From assembly GCF_004339805.1 (NCBI RefSeq), contig NZ_SLUI01000007.1, positions 81,061 to 145,060 of the forward strand: a DNA stretch of 64,000 bases, written 5' to 3'. The position numbers were made by a program, and so were the translations under genes. The DNA comes from Anaerospora hongkongensis (GTDB lineage Bacteria > Bacillota > Negativicutes > Sporomusales > DSM-15969). Positions 27,928-36,266 of this stretch are shown one piece after another. Numbering within the stretch: the stretch's first letter is position 1; the number at the start of each line of letters is the position of its first letter. Below the pieces are notes generated by a model that was not told the origin of the DNA, did not search any database, and worked only from the letters and a program-made list of their open reading frames with translations.

Positions 27928-28940
27928 TGAATAGTGTAACTAATGTTGTACGTGACAAGCAGGCTGTGCTGCGTAATGGTGTCAGCCTGGCTGCTTTGGC
28001 GGCGCTCATTTTGGTTGTCATAGCCGGAGTCATGCTAGGCTCGGTACCTATCAGCCTGCAGGAAACCTGGCAGTCGCTTACCGGTACTGCTGCCGGCGAT
28101 GCCTATCAAATCATTCACAATATCCGCCTGCCCCGGGTACTGATCGGGGCGCTGGTGGGAATGAATCTGGCCCTGGCAGGCTGCATTCTGCAGGGCGTTC
28201 TGCGCAATCCGCTGGCGGACCCGGGAATCATCGGCGTATCGGCCGGGGCAGGTCTTGCTGCAATGGTGCTGATGATATTGTGGCCGGAATTAACGGCCTT
28301 TGTACCGCTGGCCGCGTTCTTTGGAGCAGTTGCCGCTTTAATCCTGGTGCTTGCCCTGGCCTGGAATAAGGGAATAGAACCATTGCCGATGGTACTGGCG
28401 GGAGTGGCAGTAGCTGCTTTATTCGGCGGTGCCATGAGTGCCTTGATGATCTTTCACTCCGATAAGATTCAGGGGACAGTTAACTGGATGGCAGGTGGTC
28501 TGCAGGGAAGGAGCTGGGGGCATATTCGTATGATCCTGCCGTACAGCATTGTCGGCATCCTGGGCGCTATGATATCGTACCGGTACTTGAACCTGCTCCA
28601 GCTTGGTGACGAGGTGGCCAAGGCTTTGGGAACAAGAGTACAGGCGGTGCGGTTTGCGCTGGTGATCCTTGCTGCCCTGCTGGCTGCATCGGCGGTTAGC
28701 GTAGCCGGTCTGTTAGGCTTTGTCGGACTCATTGTGCCGCATATTACCAGAATGATCATCGGTTCAGATTTTGAGTATTTGCTGCCCTGCTCAGCCCTGC
28801 TGGGAGCAATCACGATAGTTGGAGCCGATCTGGCCGCCCGTACGGTATTTAGTCCGGTTGAAATACCTGTCGGCATTTTTATGGCTTTCCTGGGAGCACC
28901 CTTCTTTATCTATCTGCTGAGAAAGGGGATGAGAACATGA
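27927..28940 (+). CDS. FecCD/BtuC-type ABC permease (haem/siderophore)
   Basis: A 337-residue permease with about ten spans. LPRVLIGALVGMNLALAGCILQGVLRNPLADPGIIGVSAGAG is the family hallmark (here about residues 65-106), and GLLGFVGLIVPHITRMIIGSDF is the cytoplasmic coupling loop. Its ATG overlaps the last base of the fusion gene's TGA stop, and its end overlaps the ATPase gene, so the genes are co-translated. It would move haem or an iron chelate across the inner membrane. Confidence 0.9.
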   Translation: MNSVTNVVRDKQAVLRNGVSLAALAALILVVIAGVMLGSVPISLQETWQSLTGTAAGDAYQIIHNIRLPRVLIGALVGMNLALAGCILQGVLRNPLADPGIIGVSAGAGLAAMVLMILWPELTAFVPLAAFFGAVAALILVLALAWNKGIEPLPMVLAGVAVAALFGGAMSALMIFHSDKIQGTVNWMAGGLQGRSWGHIRMILPYSIVGILGAMISYRYLNLLQLGDEVAKALGTRVQAVRFALVILAALLAASAVSVAGLLGFVGLIVPHITRMIIGSDFEYLLPCSALLGAITIVGADLAARTVFSPVEIPVGIFMAFLGAPFFIYLLRKGMRT

Positions 28941-29743
28941 TTTCTTCCATTGAAGCTCGCCAGGTAGCCCTGGGCTACAGCGGGAAAATAATTTCCCCCT
29001 GCCTGGATCTCGCGATCAGCAAGCCGGAGATTATCTCGATCATCGGACCTAACGGCTCAGGCAAATCTACGTTTTTGAAAGCGCTCAGCCGGCTGCTGCC
29101 GCCTGAGGCAGGGTCAATCGTACTGAACGGCAAAGATATTCACCGGATGAAGCCGAATGAAGTGGCCCGTATGCTGGCCGTATTGCCCCAGTCCGTTCAG
29201 GCTCCGGGAGATATGCGGGTACAGGATCTTGTTGGCAACGGACGTTCCCCCTATATTGGCTTATTCGGACGTCCGGCAGCAGACGATCAGGCTGCTGTTC
29301 AGACGGCTATCGAAGCAACCGGAATTGGTGACTTGGCTCACCGCCGCCTGGATACGCTGTCCGGCGGAGAACGGCAGCGGGCCTGGCTGGCAATGGCTCT
29401 TGCCCAGCAGCCGCAAATTCTGATGCTCGATGAGCCAACCACGTATTTGGACGTCCATCACCAGCTGGAATTTATGAAGCTGGTCGAGAAACTGCACCGG
29501 GAAATGCAGCTGACGGTTGTTATGGTGCTGCATGACTTAAACCATGCCGCCCGTTTCAGCCACCGGGTCATTGCGATGAAACACGGGCAGATTTTTGCCG
29601 ACGGAACGGCGCAGGAAGTGCTTACAACCGAGAATTTCCGCCTGCTTTATGGTGTGGAGGCTACGGTTATGACAATTGAACAGGGGGGAAGTGTGCATCT
29701 TGTCTGCTTGCCCCATGATATCTGCAGCTGTCCAGGTGCCTGA
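28937..29743 (+). CDS. FecE/BtuD-type ABC ATPase (haem/siderophore)
   Basis: A 268-residue ATPase: Walker A GPNGSGKST, Q-loop VLPQS, signature LSGGERQRAWLAMALAQ, Walker B ILMLDEPTTYLD and switch VLHDLNHAARFS. It starts four bases before the permease stop (ATGA). The C-terminal tail ends in CLPHDICSCPG, three cysteines not typical of the family. Partner of the permease just upstream. Confidence 0.9.
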   Translation: MISSIEARQVALGYSGKIISPCLDLAISKPEIISIIGPNGSGKSTFLKALSRLLPPEAGSIVLNGKDIHRMKPNEVARMLAVLPQSVQAPGDMRVQDLVGNGRSPYIGLFGRPAADDQAAVQTAIEATGIGDLAHRRLDTLSGGERQRAWLAMALAQQPQILMLDEPTTYLDVHHQLEFMKLVEKLHREMQLTVVMVLHDLNHAARFSHRVIAMKHGQIFADGTAQEVLTTENFRLLYGVEATVMTIEQGGSVHLVCLPHDICSCPGA

Positions 29744-30479
29744 TGCTGCCCTGGAGCTGAATAGGATATGCAAATATTATCAGGACAAAACGATAGTCGA
29801 CCACCTGTCCCTGACAGTAAACAGCGGCGAAATTTTCGGTCTGGTGGGACCAAATGGTGCCGGTAAGACGACGTTAATGAAAATCATTGCCGGGCTCAGC
29901 CGTCCGGCGGCCGGTACTGTCCGGGTGTTCGGCAGGGATGCCGTCAGGGAGCATGCCGCTATTAAGCCCCTGATCGGCTGGGTACCGCAGGATAACAATC
30001 TGGAGCGGGAGCTGACAGTTGAGGAAGCTTTGTCTTTATATGCCCGCTTGTATGCTGTTCCTGAAGGCAGGATGAGAGTCAGGCAGGTTATGGCAGCGTT
30101 TAATCTGGAGGAGTTTGGCGAAAAAGAGATCGGTGTATTATCGGGCGGTATGGCCAGACGTGTGCTGATCGCCCGGGCAGTGCTGCCGGAGCCTGCTATG
30201 CTGCTGCTGGATGAGCCTACTGTCGGCCTTGATCCGGATGTCCGGCAGGATATCTGGCAGCTCATCCGCCGCTTGGCCAGTGACGAAAAAACCATTTTTA
30301 TGACCACGCATTATATGGATGAGGCGGAACAGCTTTGTGACCGGCTGGCACTGTTAAAAGCAGGCAGAGTTGTTGCTTCCGGGACGCCGGTCATGCTGAA
30401 ACAGCTTGCCGATGAAGCCGGGGACCGCGAAATTACTCTGGAAAAAGCATTTTTGCGCTTGATCAGGAGGGAAGCATAA
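29715..30479 (+). CDS. ABC-2 type ATPase (NodI/DrrA-like)
   Basis: A ~254-residue ATPase with Walker A GPNGAGKTT, VPQDNNLERELTVEEAL, signature LSGGMARRV, Walker B LLLDEPTVGLDPDVRQ and switch TTHYMDEAEQLCDRL, the pattern of drug and lipid exporters. The start is uncertain: it overlaps the FecE-type gene's 3' end; ATG 29715 lacks a good ribosome-binding site, while TTG 29700 and TTG 29676 are upstream alternatives near AGGGGGG. It pairs with the ABC-2 permease that follows. Confidence 0.82.
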   Translation: MISAAVQVPDAALELNRICKYYQDKTIVDHLSLTVNSGEIFGLVGPNGAGKTTLMKIIAGLSRPAAGTVRVFGRDAVREHAAIKPLIGWVPQDNNLERELTVEEALSLYARLYAVPEGRMRVRQVMAAFNLEEFGEKEIGVLSGGMARRVLIARAVLPEPAMLLLDEPTVGLDPDVRQDIWQLIRRLASDEKTIFMTTHYMDEAEQLCDRLALLKAGRVVASGTPVMLKQLADEAGDREITLEKAFLRLIRREA

Positions 30480-31213
30480 TGGGGTGGTATGTTGTCTTTT
30501 GCCGGGAGCTGGTTCTCATGCGAAAAAAAATGGGCAAACTGGGCTATGTTTTTTCGTCGGTGATGTTTCCGGTAATCTATTTGTTTGCTTTTAGCTGGGG
30601 CCTGGGATCACGATTGGAAATCAGCGGCGGATATATTCCTTTTCTGGCTAAAAGGATTCTCGGTGTGACCGTTATGCTCAATTCGTTTCAGCAGACTTCG
30701 CTCTCGACCAGTGTAGGACGGATCTACTTTAAAACATTGCAAACCCTGATCTTAAGCCCGATTCCCTTGCTTCAGGTTGCCAGCGGTTTGACGCTGGCCG
30801 GTGCCACCCGGGGTCTGGTGATGGGCGCCCTCGTCTATGGTGTTGCCTGGCTGTTCTTTTCTGTTCCGCTGTTATCTGCGGCAGCCGTGCTGGCGATGGT
30901 GTTAGCGGCATTTTTCTTTGCGGCATTAGGATTAGTAGTGGGACTATGGGTAAATGATCCGGATGAATTATCGCTGGTGAACAATTTCATCATGACGCCG
31001 ATGATCTTTTTCGGCGGTTCGTTTTTCCCGGTAGAGCATTTGCCGGCACTGGTCAGAGATGTGGTAACGGTATTGCCGCTCAGCTTGGTAAACAGTCTGC
31101 TAAGAGTGACGGTTTGGAATGAAGCACCCATACTGAAAATGCTGCTCTTGAGTGGCTTTGCCTGCCTCATACTGCTGCTAGCCACACGCAGGCTGAGCGC
31201 CTATAATGAATAA
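30479..31213 (+). CDS. ABC-2 type permease (NodJ-like)
   Basis: A 244-residue membrane protein with about six spans. FGGSFFPVEHLPALVRDVVTVLPLSLVNSLLR near the end is the ABC-2 signature region. Its ATG overlaps the ATPase stop codon (TAATG). With the ATPase it would form an exporter, possibly a haem/porphyrin or siderophore detoxification pump given its place inside an iron-regulated haem locus; the cargo is not shown by sequence. Confidence 0.82.
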   Translation: MGWYVVFCRELVLMRKKMGKLGYVFSSVMFPVIYLFAFSWGLGSRLEISGGYIPFLAKRILGVTVMLNSFQQTSLSTSVGRIYFKTLQTLILSPIPLLQVASGLTLAGATRGLVMGALVYGVAWLFFSVPLLSAAAVLAMVLAAFFFAALGLVVGLWVNDPDELSLVNNFIMTPMIFFGGSFFPVEHLPALVRDVVTVLPLSLVNSLLRVTVWNEAPILKMLLLSGFACLILLLATRRLSAYNE

Positions 31214-31242
31214 GAAGAGATCGTAAAAAAGGAGAGGATTAT

Positions 31243-31764
31243 ATGAAAACATTAATTGTATACTCCAGCTTAACCGGTAATACCCGGCAGATAGCCGAAG
31301 CGATTTATGAGATTTTTGGCGAACAAGCGGATTTATTCCCTGTGGAAAAGGCTCCATCTGCAGACGGTTATGATCTGGTTGCCGTTGGTTTCTGGGTTGA
31401 CCGGGGAACTGCCGATAAGAAAGCACAAGGGTATCTAGGTGGTTTGCGCAATCAGCAGGTTGCCCTATTTGCAACCCTGGGTGCTTATCCGGACTCGGAG
31501 CATGCTGCGAAAAGCATGGCTAATGCGGCAGCATTACTTGATGAAAGCAATCAGGTTGTCGGAACGTTTATCTGCCAGGGGAAAGTTGATCCACGGTTGA
31601 TTGAACAATTCAAAAAGCTGCCTGAAGGGCATCCGCATGGCTTGAATGCCGAACGTCTTGCCCGCCACCAGGAAGCTGCCAAGCATCCCGATGCTGCAGA
31701 TTTAAACAATGCCAAAGCGGTTTTCAGTGAAATTAAAGGGAAGCTGCAAGGAACTGCGCTATGA
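31243..31764 (+). CDS. Flavodoxin-family protein
   Basis: A 173-residue FMN protein: LIVYSSLTGNTRQIAEAI is the phosphate-binding loop, and YDLVAVGFWVDRGTADKKAQ and LFATLGAYPDSEHA supply the ring-contact loops. It ends four bases into the start of the HutW-like gene. Single-electron flavodoxins are known partners of anaerobic haem degradation enzymes, providing electrons to the radical SAM step or to bilin reduction. GGAGAGG precedes ATG 31243. Confidence 0.85.
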   Translation: MKTLIVYSSLTGNTRQIAEAIYEIFGEQADLFPVEKAPSADGYDLVAVGFWVDRGTADKKAQGYLGGLRNQQVALFATLGAYPDSEHAAKSMANAAALLDESNQVVGTFICQGKVDPRLIEQFKKLPEGHPHGLNAERLARHQEAAKHPDAADLNNAKAVFSEIKGKLQGTAL

Positions 31765-33167
31765 GGACAACACGTGCTTTCCGGGAAGTTCTCGATACGA
31801 TGGAACCGGATATATTTGCTTTGGTCGTTGGTCAGGAAACGGACAATCCGCTAACGGATGCGTTTTCGACGAAACGGGTTTTGCATGCTGATGTCCGGGG
31901 CGCTATGCCTGACCGTACCAAATGGCCTGACCTGTGGCAGGCCGCACTGGAGCGGCGGGGCGCTGGCAGCAAAAGATCAGCCTATATTCACATCCCTTTT
32001 TGTCTAAAAAAATGCCTGTATTGCGGTTTTTTTCAAAACTACTGTCAGGATGATGCGGAAACAGCTTATATTGACCATCTCATTACAGAACTGAAAATGA
32101 ATGCCGCCAGCCCCGGCTTTGCCGATCCAATTAACGCTGTGTTTATCGGTGGCGGTACACCCAGCTCGCTTTCGGCGGCGAATGCCGCCAGGATGCTAAA
32201 AGCGGTGCAAGAGTATTTGCCGTTGGCAAATGATTGTGAGTTGACTCTGGAAGGACGGGTCTATGATCTGATACCGGAAAAGATGGAAGCCTGGCTGGAG
32301 AACGGTGTTAACCGTATATCCCTTGGGGTGCAGTCTTTTGATACAAAAGTACGGCGGGCTGTAGGCCGGTTAGATGACCGGGAAACGGTTTTACGGCGGC
32401 TGGAAGCGTTATCTGCCTATAATCAGGCGGCCGTTATTGTAGACTTGATCTATGGATTGCCTTATCAAACCCCGGAGGTTTGGCAGGAAGATATTGCGAC
32501 ACTGAAGACGGCAGCGGTGGATGGCTGGGATTTGTATCAGCTAAATGTGTATGAGAACAGTGCGCTCAAAAAGGAAATTGATGCCGGACGCTTGCCGGCG
32601 GTGGCGACAATCCGGGAGCAGGCTAAGCTGTTTGCTGCCGCGCATGACACCATAGCGGGCTGGCCTGTTTCCCAAATCAGTGTCTGCCATTGGGCAAAAA
32701 GCAACCGGGAACGCAATATGTACAATATTATGGCACAGCAGGGGCATACCATGCTGCCGTTCGGCGCCGGTGCCGGAGGGAAGGTTGGCGGATTATCCCT
32801 GATGCAGGAACGGGATACAAGCCGTTACGTGCAGCGAGTCGCCAGTGGTGAAAAGCCAATCATGATGATGATGGCTGCCCATACATCCGCAGATCTCCAT
32901 GATGCCATTAAAAATCAGCTGAAACTAGGCTATCTGGATATTGACCAGCTTGCCGGCAGGTTTGATCAGCGCATCAGCGAGCTGGAGGCGTTGCTGGCAC
33001 TTTGGGAACAGCGGGGCCTGCTCAAGCGCGGTGCCGGTATCAGCCGGTTAACGGTTGCCGGACAATTCTGGTACGGCAACATTACGCAATCTGTATTGGA
33101 ATGTATCAATACCTTGCTCCATGGGGAACGATCATGGAAGCAGGAGAAAATAGCAGCTCAGGGCTAA
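31761..33167 (+). CDS. Anaerobic haem-degrading radical SAM methyltransferase (HutW/ChuW-like)
   Basis: A 468-residue HemN-related radical SAM enzyme. The N terminus has the HutW-type segment NPLTDAFSTKRVLHA. The cluster motif is C-x3-C-x2-C in CLKKCLYCGFF, followed by GGGTPSSLS and LEGRVYDLIPEKMEAWLENGVNRISLGVQSF in divided form. ChuW opens the haem ring under anoxia to release iron as anaerobilin. It lacks the residues expected for coproporphyrinogen oxidase context and sits among haem uptake genes, so haem degradation is preferred. ATG overlaps the flavodoxin stop (ATGA), indicating coupled translation. Confidence 0.85.
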   Translation: MRTTRAFREVLDTMEPDIFALVVGQETDNPLTDAFSTKRVLHADVRGAMPDRTKWPDLWQAALERRGAGSKRSAYIHIPFCLKKCLYCGFFQNYCQDDAETAYIDHLITELKMNAASPGFADPINAVFIGGGTPSSLSAANAARMLKAVQEYLPLANDCELTLEGRVYDLIPEKMEAWLENGVNRISLGVQSFDTKVRRAVGRLDDRETVLRRLEALSAYNQAAVIVDLIYGLPYQTPEVWQEDIATLKTAAVDGWDLYQLNVYENSALKKEIDAGRLPAVATIREQAKLFAAAHDTIAGWPVSQISVCHWAKSNRERNMYNIMAQQGHTMLPFGAGAGGKVGGLSLMQERDTSRYVQRVASGEKPIMMMMAAHTSADLHDAIKNQLKLGYLDIDQLAGRFDQRISELEALLALWEQRGLLKRGAGISRLTVAGQFWYGNITQSVLECINTLLHGERSWKQEKIAAQG

Positions 33168-33198
33168 CTGAATTAAAATAAATGTCGTAAGTTTTAAG

Positions 33199-33228
33199 TT
33201 GACAATGATAATCATTCTCACATATAAT
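33199..33228 (+). promoter_or_regulatory. Fur-controlled promoter 2 of the haem/iron locus
   Basis: TTGACA at 33199-33204 and TATAAT at 33223-33228 with an 18-base spacer. The spacer carries TGATAATCATTCTCA at 33206-33220, one mismatch from the perfect Fur palindrome of promoter 1. Confidence 0.85.
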
Positions 33229-33269
33229 GAGGACATACGGCCGAAACAATAAAGAAATATTAACACAGA

Positions 33270-33320
33270 GAGCCCAGAGCTCCGTTGCTAAAGAACAATA
33301 GCGCGGGGTTTTTGTGTTTT
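33270..33320 (+). terminator. Conserved terminator-type leader hairpin, copy 2
   Basis: GAGAGCCCAGAGCTCCGTTG is shared almost exactly with copy 1. CTCCGTTGCTA pairs with TAGCGCGGGG (one bulged T), followed by TTTTTGTGTTTT. The loop-proximal pairs differ from copy 1 (GCTA/TAGC against TGCG/CGCA) while pairing is kept. Confidence 0.65.
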
Positions 33321-33362
33321 CGGGGGAGAGTTACATTTTAGAAAAAGTGAGGGTTATGATGC

Positions 33363-34325
33363 ATGATCAACAGAATCTCAGGCGCCGTCATTGTCATTTT
33401 GCTGCTCATCGGCGGGTTCATGCTGTTTGGTCAGGAAAGCCGGGAAGCAGTAAGTAAAGAGACGTTTCGCATTCTTACTGACGGTGCGGGGCGCCAGGTT
33501 TCCGTTCCGGTGCACCCGAAAAAGGTGGTTGCCCTGAATGCTTCCAGCATTGACTTGTTTACTTCAGCCGGTGGCAATCTGGCTGGCCGGGCTGCTACCG
33601 ACACACTGCCGCCGGACGTTAAGGCTGCAGTGCAGCAGGTTCCAACTGTCGGGCTTACGCCCAATCCTGATATGGAACAAATTGTTGCGATGAAGCCCGA
33701 TTTGGTTCTGGCCGCCAATATTCCCTATCACCATGCGCTGGTTCCGGTGTTGGAAAAGGCCGGTATCCCCATTTTGCTGCAGACGATAGACGGCTATCAG
33801 CAGATCGTGGATACGCTTCGCCTGTATGGTGAACTGACGGGGCAGCCGGACAAAGCGGCAGCCCGGATTGGTCAAATTGAAAACCAGGTTGCGGCAGCCG
33901 TCAATAATACTACCGGCAAACCGGCGCCTAAGGTACTGGTTCTGTGGGGGACCACCGAAAGCTTCAGCATGGCATTGTCAAGCAGTTTTACCGGTGATCT
34001 GGTCAAGCGGCTGGGCGGAATTAATGTTTCCGATCAGGCTGACAAAAGCGGGGCAATGGCGGGATATGTACCCCTAAGTCTGGAGTTCGTGGCCAAAGCA
34101 AGTCCTGATGTTATTTTATTTATTACTCACAGCTCAGATGAAAAGGTAGAAGAAAAATTCAAAAATGAGCTGGCCAGCCATCCCGCCTGGCAGGGAAGCC
34201 CCGCTGTACGCCAAAACCGTGTCCACAAGCTGCCGTACAATCTGTTTGCCGTTAATCCTGGTACCCAGGTTGGCAAAGCGATGGAAGTATTGTCCGGCCT
34301 GCTCTATGGCAGTGATTCAAAATAG
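33363..34325 (+). CDS. Haem/siderophore-type ABC substrate-binding protein (exported)
   Basis: A 320-residue protein with an N-terminal hydrophobic export or anchor segment (VIVILLLIGGFMLF) but no lipobox cysteine. The type III binding fold follows: ILTDGAGRQVSVPVHPKKVVALNASS, PDLVLAANIPYHHALVPVLEKAGIPILL, GDLVKRLGGINVSD and HKLPYNLFAVNPGTQ. It is clearly paralogous to the C-terminal domain of the zinc-ribbon fusion at 26848 and is the only exported binding protein of the locus, so it probably serves the FecCD/FecE-type importer upstream. GAGGG precedes ATG 33363. Confidence 0.88.
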   Translation: MINRISGAVIVILLLIGGFMLFGQESREAVSKETFRILTDGAGRQVSVPVHPKKVVALNASSIDLFTSAGGNLAGRAATDTLPPDVKAAVQQVPTVGLTPNPDMEQIVAMKPDLVLAANIPYHHALVPVLEKAGIPILLQTIDGYQQIVDTLRLYGELTGQPDKAAARIGQIENQVAAAVNNTTGKPAPKVLVLWGTTESFSMALSSSFTGDLVKRLGGINVSDQADKSGAMAGYVPLSLEFVAKASPDVILFITHSSDEKVEEKFKNELASHPAWQGSPAVRQNRVHKLPYNLFAVNPGTQVGKAMEVLSGLLYGSDSK

Positions 34326-34337
34326 AAAGGAAGTAAT

Positions 34338-36266
34338 GTGAGAATGATAGCCAAACGGAGAAAAAGCAAGATTGCCTTACTGAGCCTCAGCATCATGACC
34401 GCTCTCAGCATGCAGGCCTATGCCGAAGAGGAACAGTTCCAACTGAGTGAAGTGGTAGTTACTGCCACAAGAACGGAGCGGGCAATCAAGGATACACCGG
34501 CCAGTGTAGAGGTAATTACGCGAAAAGACATGGAAACAATGGGTGCCGATAGTGTTGTTGCAGCCTTGAAGCTTGCAATGAATATTAATCTTTCTGAAGC
34601 AGGCATGACAGGGAATCAGGTAAGTGTACGGGGAATGAATACCAATCAGTCTCTAATTTTGATTGATGGGCGGCGTATGGCTGGTGAAGATACGGCAACA
34701 ACAATGAATTTTTATGAACTAAACCGTATCAATATCAACAATGTCGAGCGGATCGAAATTGTAAGGGGACCTGTTAGTTCTTTGTATGGATCAGATGCTT
34801 TAGGTGGAGTCATTAATATCATTACGCGCAAACCGGAGAAACCGGAAACAACGATTGGACTTTCCAATAGCAGCAAGCAGCAGAATGCCGCCTTTCGCTT
34901 TGACCTAGGTAAAGAAGGAAAATGGGCATGGGCTGTAGATACTCTTTTTACCGACATTAAGGAAAAGTCCCGAACAGATAGTACCAATATGTATGGGCCC
35001 CGCCAATTTTACAATATTAGTGGTACATATGACATGGCTGAAGGTAAGAATCTCGACGTATTTTTTGAAAGAATGAGTGAGCATTTAAAATCTGATTTCG
35101 ATGACGACAGCAGAGATTTTTATACCAATAAACGTAATTCTTATGGAGTAAATTATCGGGGAACGAATTCTCGCGGTAATTATGAATTACGGGCGTATAG
35201 CAATGAACTGGAGAAAAATAACGATACCTTGCTTGCCGATGGGACCTATAGTGATTTCGACCGGGCAAAGTATAAAACATGGGTAATTGACGGCAAGAAT
35301 ACGATGCAATTGTCAGCAGATCATATCTTTACTTTTGGGGGAGAATATCGGTCCGCCGACTACAGGGGAACCCGGCTTGAAGATAACGGGGATCATGCTT
35401 CGACTATCATTGAGCATGGGATCAGCAAACCTATATCGGAGAAACAAATTGACTATCAGGCTGCCTATATTCAGGATGAATGGAAAGTGAATGACAAGCT
35501 GTTAATAATTCCTTCTTTGCGATATGATGACAGTGATAAGTTTGGTGATAGCATCAGCCCGAAAATTGGCATGACATACAAGCTTGACAATAATTACCGC
35601 TTAAAAGCTAATTATGGTAAAGGATTTAAAGCGCCGAGCATTAGTGAATTGTACATGAAGATGACTCATCGTCCTATTCCAAGCATGACCGTTATTGTTA
35701 TCGGCAATCCCGATCTCAAACCGGAAGAATCAAAAACTTATGAATTTAGTCTCGAAGGAGAGAAGGGCGCTAACTTCGGAAAACTGACGTATTTTCATAA
35801 CGATGTAACTGACCTGATCAGCACACAAACCACCCGGGTTGGCATGGTTTATACTTCAAAATATATCAATGTTAATAAAGCTAAAATCGAGGGCATTGAG
35901 CTGGAGGCCGGTCGCAAGCTAAATAATAGCTTTACATTAAAAACCGCTTATAACTATTTGGATGCGAAGAATGAAATCAGTGGTGAGCGATTGGATAGCC
36001 GGGCTAAAAATAAATATTCGGTGCAGCTCCATTATGCAGATCCTGGTAAATCAGGCATCAGCGGGATTCTCTGGCACGAATGGGTGCGGGATTACCGGTA
36101 TGTAAATAACGATTATAGCTACAACACTCTGAATTTTACAATGAATAAGCAATGGAATGCCAAATACAGCACCTATTTCGGTATCGATAATATGCTCGAC
36201 AAAAAGATTGATGAGTTGGTACTTGAGGGACGCTTGTGGAAAATCGGCATGAATATTACTTTATGA
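34338..36266 (+). CDS. TonB-dependent outer-membrane receptor, haem/iron
   Basis: A 642-residue receptor: signal peptide ending MQAYA, TonB box SEVVVTATRTER, plug (VSVRGMNTNQSLILIDGRRMAGED, VERIEIVRGPVSSLYGSDALGGVINIITRKP, positions about 95-165) and C-terminal barrel. Its plug resembles haem and colicin-I-type siderophore receptors. Location between a binding protein and a ChaN-like protein under a Fur promoter supports haem or ferric-chelate uptake. GTG 34338 has AAAGGA at good spacing; ATG 34344 is the alternative. Confidence 0.88.
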   Translation: MRMIAKRRKSKIALLSLSIMTALSMQAYAEEEQFQLSEVVVTATRTERAIKDTPASVEVITRKDMETMGADSVVAALKLAMNINLSEAGMTGNQVSVRGMNTNQSLILIDGRRMAGEDTATTMNFYELNRININNVERIEIVRGPVSSLYGSDALGGVINIITRKPEKPETTIGLSNSSKQQNAAFRFDLGKEGKWAWAVDTLFTDIKEKSRTDSTNMYGPRQFYNISGTYDMAEGKNLDVFFERMSEHLKSDFDDDSRDFYTNKRNSYGVNYRGTNSRGNYELRAYSNELEKNNDTLLADGTYSDFDRAKYKTWVIDGKNTMQLSADHIFTFGGEYRSADYRGTRLEDNGDHASTIIEHGISKPISEKQIDYQAAYIQDEWKVNDKLLIIPSLRYDDSDKFGDSISPKIGMTYKLDNNYRLKANYGKGFKAPSISELYMKMTHRPIPSMTVIVIGNPDLKPEESKTYEFSLEGEKGANFGKLTYFHNDVTDLISTQTTRVGMVYTSKYINVNKAKIEGIELEAGRKLNNSFTLKTAYNYLDAKNEISGERLDSRAKNKYSVQLHYADPGKSGISGILWHEWVRDYRYVNNDYSYNTLNFTMNKQWNAKYSTYFGIDNMLDKKIDELVLEGRLWKIGMNITL

